A stretch of 64,000 nt of DNA from Litoditis marina. Its lineage: Eukaryota; Nematoda; Chromadorea; Rhabditida; Rhabditidae. Under the pieces are notes generated by a model. That model saw nothing but the letters and a program-made list of their open reading frames with translations, was not told the origin of the DNA and ran no database searches. Location of the stretch: assembly GCA_964036275.1 (NCBI GenBank), contig OZ038436.1, positions 4,682,936-4,746,935 of the forward strand. Direction: 5' to 3'. Both the position numbers and the translations under genes were made by a program. Of this stretch, positions 13,088 through 23,600 are shown one piece after another; the stretch's first letter is position 1; each line of letters starts with the position of its first letter.

Positions 13088-16000
13088 CTAAAATGCTTTA
13101 GCATAAACAATGGTTCCAATAAACACAATAACTGCTCCTAATACGTGGAAAACGTTGAATGGATTTCCGAAAAGCAGAAAAGAGAGAAAGAGAGAAAAGA
13201 ACTTTCTCAGAGATATGACCATATTCACATTCAATGAAGAAGTTACCGAAGTCAATCGATACACATTGTTCACACAGACCCATCTGGAATGAACCCAGTT
13301 AACCACTTATTCTAATTTTATGGATTTTGAGTTAGATAGAGTGAGAGCTCAAGTTTCCACTTGGTTTACCAACTAATTTGAAAGAGTGTACCTGTACTAT
13401 TGTACAAAATGAGACAATTTGCAAATTCCTGCTGCATTCATGTCAAAATACGCACTTGCAGTTATTGACATTCCTTCTTCCTAGAAATTTCCTAATTCTA
13501 CCTCTACTATTCCATAAAAACCCCGTTTAAGTATTCGTACTGAAACATTCAACTGACTGTAATAGCACGACGGCCAGGATGTATACCCAAGCAGCGGGAA
13601 CCGGGACCTCCATGTCGTTGAATCGAAAAGAAGGCGAGTTGCTCGCCAGTGACGCTGCCGAGGAAATGTCGTTCGACAACAGAAAAAAGGCGGGTAGAGA
13701 CAGAAAATGCTGAAGGAAAAAAAGAAATTAACCAGATTGAAATATTTTTCATTGGTTTTCGTAGTTTTTCTATCAATTCACGTTTCATAACTTTTAACCA
13801 TACACTCCGTGTTGGAAGAATAACTTGTCGAAAAAATATATCGAACTCTCGAAAGATACAACCATGTAACACTACTTAACTTCTCCATTCGACTCTTCAA
13901 AGTCCTTTTTATTTCTTTATTGGAAAATTGTAGAAACGAAGACATAAAAAATTATAGTATGCGTCGAACCTCATTAGGCACTAGTTCCAAAACATGATTA
14001 CTTCCAAACAAGTAGCTAAATGCAAAATCACGTCAACTTATTATAAAACGTCGGAGCTCAATAATGGCACCAAGATTAGTATAGTTGAACTGTGTTCTTA
14101 TTGCTTGGGGGGGTTAAGTACAACTTTCCCGCGTGACTTAAAGAAATTTTCATTTCATAATACACCTGCTTACCACATAGAACATGGCTTCCTTGTGATG
14201 ACTTCCGTACTTTGCATAGAGCCTTTCTTGGCAAATTCCCAGATATGAACTCAAAAAAATGGCCACTGTCAGCAGCGAAATACCTGCAACATTTTACTAT
14301 CAAGGAAGGACGATTAAAGATGATCCAATCCCAACGCTTCAGCCCTTTAAACTGCAATACATTTTTCAAAAATTGAAAATTCTTCTCTTAAATTTCCAAT
14401 ATATGGTTTTCCATCAGGACCGATGTCTCGGGATTGGTCCACGTAATCGTCCTGCTTCAATATGACATATGTTCGAGAAAAAAAACTGGATGTCATTCTT
14501 TTCTACCAGCTGAAATCTAGTAAATTCTTGAAAAAGAGAAGAAAAAAGATTTGTTTTGAAAGTTTACAATGTTGAATACAAGTCGTGTATGAGAGTATTT
14601 TCTTACTTGAACCACAATTCAACTTCTGTTGAAACACATTTGCCACTTGAAATACCGAACTATTTTTTCGTAGTGCATTTTCTCTTATCGTTACGCTTAC
14701 GCGTGAAATACCCCGAAACGGGATGAATCTCAATTTAGAGCAGGACTATTACGTGGACCGATTCCGTGTCAACGGTCCTTTAAACTGCAATTGAAAAATG
14801 TATTGCAGTTCAGAGGACTGAAGCGTTGGGATTGGACCACACAATGGTCCTTCTTAAACAAATATGTTTAGGTTGCAACAGCTTCTAAGTACTTACCGAT
14901 GACAAATGGTGGGAAAAACAGCTGATTAGCCCACTCGGGTGCCAGACTTTGACCAATTTCAACGGGCGGCTGGTAGCTAGCCAAAGTGAACACTGCCACC
15001 CCCGCTGTCACTGTCAATATAGACAGGATCTGAAACATTCGAATGACTTTGACTCTTCATGGTTAATTCTATACCTAACCGGATTATTTGGTCGCCTAAC
15101 CGGTTATCGATAACCCATTTTCCAGGTTACTTCACAGGTAGCTGGTTTTCGTTTTAGGCTACCTATCGTTCACCCGTGAGGTACCTGTGAGGTAATCTGA
15201 CAAAGGGTTACAAAAAACTGGTTAGATTCAAAATTCACCACCGGTTACTATTCAATCTGACGCAAGTTCTGGTTTTCACAGTCAGTTTTAGGACAGAAAT
15301 TTGATTTTGGGTTATTTTCAGGTTACCTACCCAGGAAACCTGAAAATAGTGCTATCAAAACAGGTTTGGTTACAAAAAGCTATTTAGATACAGATTTGGC
15401 CAAAGTTCAAAGAAACGGTTGAAAAATAAGAAAGTCAGGCGCCGACTGATAAAGTGGTTAGCGTTTACGGCTGCCGCTCCACAGACCCGGATTCGATCCC
15501 ATTTTTTAACGTTGCTTATATATACAGGAGTCGCAACACTCAGCTGCGGAAAACGACAATGTAACGTGAATAGGCAAACTACGGAACAAGATTGGGAGAT
15601 AAACGTTCTTTAAGTACCTTTCGCGAGATTCTGGATTGTTAATGCAAAAAAGTTGAATACCCATCCATGACCTTTTACTGTTAAACCCCCCTCCCGCCCC
15701 TTGCGTTTCAAAAACATTCTAAAACAAAAATTAAATCGAAAATATTCTACATCGTGTTTTATTTCTCTAATCGGAGTGCCACATCCAACAATGTGGAAAG
15801 TCACATGTTGAATCACGAACAAATCCATTCTTTCCTATCGTGAGACCTACAACTTATCGTTTAGAAAACTGAGAACTTTCCAACCTGCAGCAAATTGTAG
15901 ACATGTTTCTGCAACCAACTGCGTAGTAATAGATGAGCCAACAGATTACTCTGAAAATTGCAATATACTGGAAGTAAATTGAATAGTCACGTGAAGTCAG

Positions 16001-19000
16001 CATTATAATGAAGAATCGTGCACTTTGCCAATTCACGTTTCTCAGTTCTGCTGTGTTTAACATGTTTCACGTGACTGTACAATTGACTGACAGTATATAG
16101 TTTGTTCCACCCATTTATAACCCTTTACAGTAATACGCTCAAATTTCCAGCTTGAAGTTTTGTATGTTTGTTTGTACTCCAAATTTTAGTAGGATCTCCC
16201 AAATGGTTGACGGACTACTGTAGAAGGACATCGATTGGTGAAACAGAGTATATGAAACATGGAGGAATATCGATATTGAGAATACTTTCGTTACACTATT
16301 AAATCAATCAATCCACTTTTTTCTAGCCGCTAATATTGAAAAAGACTGATAAAAACATTCAAGCCAATTATAAATGCAACCAAAATGCAACCTTGTTGCA
16401 TTTGTACAAAACTATTGGTTGTATTTCAAAGCAACCAATAGTTTTGTACAACGCCCATTCACATTATAGAAAATATTGAACTTTTCTCACCGATTTGAAA
16501 ATGATGAAAAGTGGGAAATGAATGTCGAACTTCATCGCATAATTGTTGCACATGTTCACCACAAAATAGATGACAACCAGTTTTATATAGTTCCTGAAAC
16601 TGGCGAACAATTAACAATACTTCAACGAATAAGATCAACCACAGTGCTACTGATTTTTCGACTCTCACTATATATAACCTATGAAACACCAGAGTGAGGA
16701 AAACTTGTGAAAACCCAGAGTTCGATTACAGTTTCACTGTAAAAAGTCCGATTCGATTATTAGAAATGGTATTCGCCTTGTTTTCATGTAATTTCCTATA
16801 TTCAGAATTGATGTATTACTATATGAATATAAATAATAAAATTGTACCTGAGCGGAATTTTATTCTCGACGGAGAAGAATTTCGATTGAACGATGATTCC
16901 ATGTGAAGAAACGAGTAGAAAAGTAGCAAATGTGACCAGATTCAAACTATTTGGAACAATTCTAGAAAAAAAAAACAAGTATAGTATATAGTGTGTTCCA
17001 CCTACTTATAACCCTCTACGGTAAATAAACTTACGAAACAGAGTTTGGTATGTTGTCAATTTCGGATTTTCTCCAAATTCTGATAATGTCACCTGTATTT
17101 CTACAAACTCTGAAAGATTGAAAGCAAAACAATGAACCATTCATCAGAAATATAGTAGTAGAACACTGTTGAGTTATTTGTTTTTTTCAGAAGGTAGTTT
17201 TCACTTATTATTTGCATAAAATGATATTTGACTTGTTTTGATGTAGTCCTATTATTTCGGGTTGCATGTTGTTCCAATGGTGGGTTTTGTGCAGTTCCTA
17301 TAAACTGTTTTGGTCTCAGTGGAGAGTCGAGTCCATTATAATACTTTAACACACTACTTCCACTATGGGACATAAACCTCTATTTTTCGGGCAAACATTC
17401 GCTCTTGGAGACCGAAAAATAGAACCGTCTCACTTTCAAACGAAAGCCCAAACTTCTGTACTTCTTTTTACCTAGAATGTGCTTCTTTCTAATCTTGGAG
17501 AATCATTTTGGGAGCAAAATTTTGATCAGAAACGCCTTTATAAGAGAAATACTGATAGGTTAGCAAGATGTTTCACTTTTGTTGTTTCATTCGTGTTTTT
17601 ATTGCTAAATAAATATAATACCGGTTCGAAGTAGGTTAGTTTTTTGATGTTTATTGAAACCATTTTACTTCCTCCAACCATAGCACGGTCGAATGTTACA
17701 CGCTCTGCTTATGAGGCAGACGCTTTTCCTACTTTTAATACAGCGGTCATCTTGAGAAATCTCTTCATCATTAGTGGGATTACTGTAGATGGATATCGAT
17801 TGGTGAAACAGAGTACTACCACAATTTAATACGATTAAAGGAGGGCAGAATGGAAATCTAGTTCATAAACATAAGGTTGCGCGCGCCAAAACCGACTAAA
17901 ATACTTAAACCGTATGCAAAGTCGGTTTGTTAGTGTGAATTTAAATTTGTCTATATCGGTTTCTCTCGAGCAGCTCTTTAATATGAACGTTCCTTTATGC
18001 CCTCCTCTAAGGCTGGTACAGTACAGATGGAGCTGCACCGTAGATCTTGTCCAAGTTCAAACTAAAGCCGAAGTTAATTTCACAACCGAATAGAATTGCT
18101 CTATACGAATAACATCTTGCTAACTATGGAATGAGTCCTGTTTTCTGTTTTTGATATGAGAAATATTCTCAATCTCTTCCAGATTATGTGTCGCCTTATC
18201 AGTTTTCGCTCTATTCCAGGAGGAGCCGGGAATTTCGTGAAGCGCACCAGTCAACCATTAATCGGATTCCAAATAACTAATTACTCCTTTTTCTAGTTAC
18301 CTCTTTGTAACCCGTTTTCACAACGCTTTTTGTGAGAAATCATCTCTCTCTAGAGCAAACATATAAGGCGTACTATTCGGTTAAGTGTGTAGTCTGATCC
18401 TAGTTGGACTCGTGAATTGTCGAGATCAAACTACAATTTCGATTCGGTCAGTCCTATTTACCTAGGGAGATGCGCTCCATCCACGAATTTTCGATAGAGC
18501 CACCATAAAAAGCAATTAGTGGCGAGCGGGCCAAAAATCTGTGGATCCAGCCGCACTTTTCTGGTTAACTGGGTCACCACTCTCAAATGACAGAGAAAGC
18601 GTGGATGGAGCATATTATCACAAGGTTTTAGCAGCTGATACTTGGTGATAGTACTTGTTTTCCCAATCAACTATTTTGTCGAATTTAGTTTGTCGGTTAG
18701 AAAGGCTTAGGCTTAGGTTAGTCATGGTTCCTAGAGTAGCTGGTTGCACCTTAGGGTACTGGCTCGTTCCACTTCAGGTAACTGGCTCGTTCATGTGTAG
18801 AACTATCGGTATAGGTTTCTCCTGTTTTTGTTCATAACTCATATTTCTAACTTGTATTACCAAGATCGGAAAGTGAGTCAAAGACAATATCAAACCGTTA
18901 CAAAGTATTTTCAACTCTCAACTATTATCTCAAAACACACTATCTTCTCAATTTTTTGTCTTCCACACTTTATATAAGAATATACATAAGTTTTAAAGGT

Positions 19001-19205
19001 AGAGTGCAGCTCCATCCACAATTTTTGAAGACTCTGCCGCGCCATCCACGCAATTAAAAGAGAGCGCCGCGCCATCCACAAAAAAGTCCACTTAGCGATT
19101 CGTGGATCGAGCTGTGTATCCATTTACCTACAGTTGAACTTGTTCCAAAGCCGCCTGACAGCCGACACATCCTCCCAGGGTGGACAGCACCGTTTGTGAC
19201 GTCAT
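13088..19205 (-). CDS. SLC35B4: SLC35B4-like UDP-sugar transporter, complete copy 2 (8 exons)
   Basis: Exons (5' to 3'): 19132-19205, 16848-16961, 16491-16593, 15885-15950, 14897-15029, 14174-14283, 13558-13709, 13088-13283; 948 nt, 315 aa plus TAG. All junctions are GT-AG and in phase. Seen: many hydrophobic segments plus family signatures LGICQERLYAKYGSHHKEAM (human GIFQETLYKRFGKHSKEAL), VISLRKFFSLFLSFLLFGNP and VLGAVIVFIGTIVYAKAF near the C-terminus. Human SLC35B4 is 331 aa. Known role: a multi-pass antiporter importing UDP-xylose/UDP-GlcNAc into ER/Golgi lumen. The ATG follows TTTCAG immediately, typical of a trans-spliced nematode start. It lies 1.3 kb downstream of the PDZD8 stop on the same strand. 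Introns hold several element insertions that copy 1 lacks. Confidence 0.93.
14305..14457. mobile_element. MITE, AGGACGATTATGTGG family
   Basis: Terminal inverted repeats near GGACGATTA and TAATCGTCC, with an inner palindrome around TTTAAACTGCAATACA. Inserted next to exon 6 of SLC35B4 copy 2 and missing from copy 1. Other members: 14740-14855, 25236-25348, 35685-35800, 37773-37893 and a diverged one near 60100-60255. Confidence 0.65.
14740..14855. mobile_element. MITE, AGGACGATTATGTGG family
   Basis: Inserted in intron 5 of SLC35B4 copy 2 and absent from copy 1. Ends AGGACTATTACGTGGACC and GGACCACACAATGGTCC; inner TTTAAACTGCAATTG palindrome. Confidence 0.6.
17151..17754 (-). mobile_element. 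SINE-like insertion in intron 1 of SLC35B4 copy 2
   Basis: About 604 bp absent from the paralogous site in copy 1. It is flanked by AGAAAT on both sides, consistent with a target-site duplication. Its minus strand begins near a tRNA-like segment (anticodon-stem-like TCTGCCTCATAAGCAGA with CAT in the loop). A second copy lies inverted at about 12405-13005. No ORF for mobilisation is present. Confidence 0.65.
18458..19121. mobile_element. Insertion of about 660 bp in intron 1 of SLC35B4 copy 2
   Basis: Absent from copy 1; flanked by CCTATTTAC and CCATTTAC, a likely target-site duplication. Both ends carry GCTCCATCCAC motifs, repeated several times inside at 18470-18490 and 18990-19085. No transposase reading frame is visible, so probably a non-autonomous DNA element. 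Confidence 0.5.
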
Positions 19206-20099
19206 CTGAAATGGATCAAGGTACAAAGTACAAAGAACGTTGCTGGGTCGTTTAACATGATCTACAGGTGAACAATTATTAATTAGATAGATCTGGAATG
19301 AATCAAGGGGCGAATTCTATATTTAAGACAAAGTATTTCGCTAACACTAGCGGTTAACCATTAATCGGGTTACCTGGTTCACTTTTATGTTAACCCCAAA
19401 ATACATTGTAAAAAAGGGTTCCAAAGGGGTTAACAAAAGCGTTAACCCGGTTAAGGTTACCTCACCGGGTTCCTTGTGGAATTGGCCGGATCAGGGTACA
19501 AAGTACAAAGAACTAGGCTCATTTATTCTAAGTAGTATATATACATGTGAACAATAACTAATAATTATATATAAAGAAACAACAGAGTTACGGTAAGGTA
19601 TAGTCTATGTCAATGTTACAGTGTACCTAACAATAAAGCAGCGATAACAGTTCTGCTGTACATTGTCTATCATTGTACCACAGAATGAAATGGCGTAACA
19701 AAATCAAAATAATGGAATTGAGATGAAATGTGCAATTAATAAAGTCTACTGACTTTTCATTATCATTTAGGTGAAGAACAATATGCCCTCAAGTGAGGAA
19801 TTTCAAAGAATATATTTAATTCTTCCTCCCTCGTTCAGTAAACAAAACATTGAAAATGAAATAATGTATGTGTATGTGTCTATCAATCGCAAAATTTCTC
19901 AGAAACTATATCGTTACAATTTTCCGCACTTTCGGCTAAAACAACGTTCTATGTCGCACTCAAATGTGACAGCATTTGCTTATAAAGAACCGTTGGCTAT
20001 ACTATACATTGGTAACTGGTAATCATCTGCAACTTGAAAAAAATCGAAATGGTAAAAATCCAAATTCACATACAACTAAATTCACGAATAGTAAATAGT

Positions 20100-20105
20100 T
20101 TTATT
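20100..20105 (-). promoter_or_regulatory. Likely PDZD8 polyadenylation signal (AATAAA)
   Basis: AATAAA on the minus strand about 430 nt past the PDZD8 stop and before the transporter start at 19205. The same hexamer is kept at 4204-4209 in the duplicated copy. Confidence 0.5.
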
Positions 20106-20535
20106 CAAGTTTAATTTCGATGAAGTACAGTAAGAGCACACAGATATATACAATCATTTCCATAACTGACCACACTTTTAGGGTATATTTTTCCAGACTA
20201 GAAAAAACGTCTTAAAAGTATTGTTAATATACAGAAAAAGAAAATTAAAAATCACCGAGTTGACATAAGAAAATCACAGATCAAAAGAGCACGGGGTTTG
20301 AATACTGAACTGTGTAAAAATAAAACATTACCAGTACACATTGCGTTGGTTTTTATACACCGTAAATAGTATAATACAAAGAATTGAGTACAAATCAAAA
20401 AGTTAAGCTTTTGGTCGACAGTTAAAAGTAAACAATCACAGAAATTACATGCTGGAAACAGCCCCGTAGAGTTTAAGAACAGGTCCGAAGAAGAAAAAGA
20501 AAAAAACATTCACAGTAAAAAGTAAAAACTATAAC

Positions 20536-20667
20536 TTATTTTTGGCGGGTTTCATCATTCTTAGATGCGCAGGTTTCGGGAACATTTTCGATTACTGTAG
20601 TTTCGTCCGTGAAATCGTCAGAAGAATCCAGTACGAGATGGCGCCGCGAAGAAGACGTGGAAGAAGA
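20536..20667 (-). CDS. PDZD8: PDZD8 terminal exon 32 with stop codon
   Basis: Acceptor TTTTCAG, then 43 codons (SSSTSSSRRHLVLDSSDDFT ... ETRQK) and TAA at 20536-20538. It is in phase 0 with exon 31 (donor AAG|GTACGA at 21330). The Ser-rich acidic tail resembles the acidic end of vertebrate PDZD8 in character only. A likely polyadenylation hexamer AATAAA on the minus strand lies at 20100-20105, giving a 3' UTR of roughly 430 nt. This exon and its 3' flank are part of the duplicated block and recur at 4638-4769. Confidence 0.9.
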   Translation of the reverse strand, partial: SSSTSSSRRHLVLDSSDDFTDETTVIENVPETCASKNDETRQK

Positions 20668-23600
20668 CTGAAAACAACGGATTGTACTTTGTAGTATGAT
20701 CTGCACAAAACTTCGAAATTAGGTGAAATCTACAAGTAACCCTGTTTCTGGTAACCAACTTGGTAATCCTAACCTGGTAACATTCTTTGGTTACCTCAGT
20801 GGGTAACCTCAAGAAGGGTTACCTAAAAAAGGACTGAAAACAACAGATTGTAGTTTGACCTGAGCGATACATTAGAATAACTACTAGGTTACATCGTGAT
20901 CAAACTATAATCACAGCAGCTATGTACAAAATGCAGTTTCAGCTGCTTCTCTCAGAATGATCATAAACTACAATATTGACCAAAAAGCGGATAATGATAG
21001 CACAGTCACTCTATACACTGGCCGTGAAACATTCATTTGCACAAGTAGTCGTGAATGCCCTGTGGGAATGGAAAAGATCTGCAAACTACACTCCCCGCTA
21101 AAATGACACAAAAATTGCGTCACTACAAAATAAAAATCCCTGACAATGTGCGAGCAGGGAGTATTCTACCTTTACACAGACTAGAACGAATTTTTCAATC
21201 TAGTCTGTGTGGGGCTCTTAATTACCGCTTTGTTACGAGGCAGTCATCCTCATACATAGATCTTTGAAGTATTGACATAATATCATCATGATATTATGAT
21301 TGATATATGATACTGAGTGATATTCGTACCTTGGATGCGGAGGGTGAGTTCGTTGCTCTCCTTTGACTGGCCGGCGAATCTTCTTCCAAAACAGAATCCG
21401 TCGGCGAACTTCTGCCCAACGATGAACAATCCTGCAACAATGATATTGTATACCATTCTAGAATACAAGAACACCTCTAACTTTAGGCTAACATTACAGA
21501 AATTCCCTAGTTCATACATTTTCTACTGTAGACTGACAGATGGATAAAAGAGATAATCTCGTGAAATTGACACTAACAGATATTTTCCGATAACGAGAAA
21601 GTATTTCATAATTTGTATACCATCCTGTTTATCCAAAAAAAATACTTCAAAACTGACGATTTTGACAGCAACACCACGAAAATGTTTTGAACAAACTAGT
21701 TTTTTTTACTATGCCGCCGGCATCAAGATACTATTACTTATAATTTAATCTAAAAAACAACATCCAACCTGTAGGGCAGCACAATAGTGTAGCATGAGCA
21801 CCGCTAGCGCCTGTAGTCTCTCATCCAATCCCTCGAATCCTTTCGAGTCTGAGCCATCCTGAAATCAACCAATATAATTTTTTGTCAGAGACATTCGAAC
21901 AATTTAAAAGAGTTCACGGGAAACTGTTTTGCTACGGCTCCGCCGAAAAAGGTATAACATTTCATTACCCCTTTGTGTAAAAAATGTATTAAACCTTTGG
22001 ACCTAATCATTGTCAAAAGTTATCTTTCCCTAATTCCCACACTTACTGTATACGTAAAATGAGACTAAAATTGATGATTCCCGACAAAAACCAATACATC
22101 TTCAACAATATGAGCCTCAGCACTTAGTTGGAGCCCCGTATGGAACGAAACATTGAAGTGCCTTAGTACAAACGCAAGAGTACTCGGAATGATTGACACG
22201 AAAAGACTGAACGAATGACACTTTTATCACCTGCTGCGTCATAGCTGCCAATCGGCCATTCTTCGTCTCCGCAATCGCACTTTGAATGACATCGATCTGT
22301 AAAAGCGGTGAAACATTCAGATTAATGAACAGAGCAACGAGCCCCAATTGATCTGAATCGAGATCAGACTAAAATTAAGACTTGGTCACTACATATACGT
22401 CAGATTTCACGCGATTTCCAACTGCCAGAATATGTATCTATATCTATATACCTATATCTATATAAGACGCTGCAATCTAAATAATTCTCAAAATCGAACC
22501 CAGATTTTCAATGATTAATTTTTTGGGATCCCGGATTTTCAATGATTAATTTTTTGGGATCACAGATTTTCAATGATTAGTTCTTTGGAATTCCAGATTT
22601 AAAATCAATATTTTTTCGAGTCTACATGGGAATACAATGGGATAACTGGCGATTTCAAATCTTGGATTGGAAAAAATCATTATTGAAAACATGGGATCCC
22701 AAAAAATTAATGATTGAAAATCTGGGATCCCAAAAAATGAATCATTGAAAATCTGAGATCGATTTTGAGATTTATTTAGATTGCAGCGTCTTATATATAT
22801 ATAGAAGTATAGTCCATATCATTCCTACGGCAAATACTACAGTACACATCAGGGCTGTTCAAAATTTCGAATGTTCACAGTCTTCTCTCGAAAATTTTCG
22901 AGTTTTTGCGAGTCGAGTTTCGAGTTCGACTTTCACAACCCTAGTACACATGCTAACGTTCTTTGTAGTTTTTCGAATAAATTCCTACTGTAAGAATGAA
23001 TGAAAAACCTGTACAGTACCTGCTGGTTGACCTTTTCCCTGCGTTCTTCCACATCCAAATTGGCGAATATCTGTTTGCCGAGTATTTTCGAGTTGTTGAT
23101 CGTTTGTTCATTGTAGGCGTTTCCCGGTTGGAAGTAGAGGTTGTGAATAAAGGGAGATCCCTCCAATCGCGGTAGGACGTCGGAGAGACAGTCCTTTAAA
23201 CACAAGGATTGGGTGGGAATATAGGGGGAGAACACAGAAGCTGATAACCAACATCCTACTGATGACCCAAAATCTTATAGTTTGACATTGTTTAATCGAA
23301 AAAACGTAACTCTATTTGTAAAATAGTATGTGTCCTAATTTTTACAAGAGCGTTCTACGTCTTTAATCGATAATCACGTTTTTTTCACTTAAAACGTGGG
23401 CGTTTAACATCGGCGTAAAGTGTACCCGGCCTAACAAAAATGCGCAACTTTTCAGGCAATTGACCAAAAAGTAGTACGTTTTAGTATTAAACCGTTTAAT
23501 TATTAACGTTTAAATGTTCCCACCTGAATACTGGCCATGGGGCTAATCGGCCTGTTCCCGGGCAGTTCCGGTCCGGACGGAGTCCCCTCCACAGTGTCCG

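Larger units (their letters stand above)
14160..20860. repeat. Segmental duplication, copy 2
   Basis: Partner of about 28-5040. Segments found here but not in copy 1: 14305-14457, 14740-14855, about 15585-15765, 17151-17754, about 18005-18130 and 18458-19121. Copy 1 alone has about 1075-1180. The copy 2 right edge lies inside the last PDZD8 intron, so the duplicated unit was probably the complete transporter gene plus the 3' end of PDZD8. Confidence 0.88.

Noticed and set aside
13578..13694. Plus-strand frame starting MYTQAAGTGTSMSLNRKEG that looks like a first exon
   Set aside because: It is antisense to SLC35B4 exon 7 (13558-13709), which fits phase and homology exactly.
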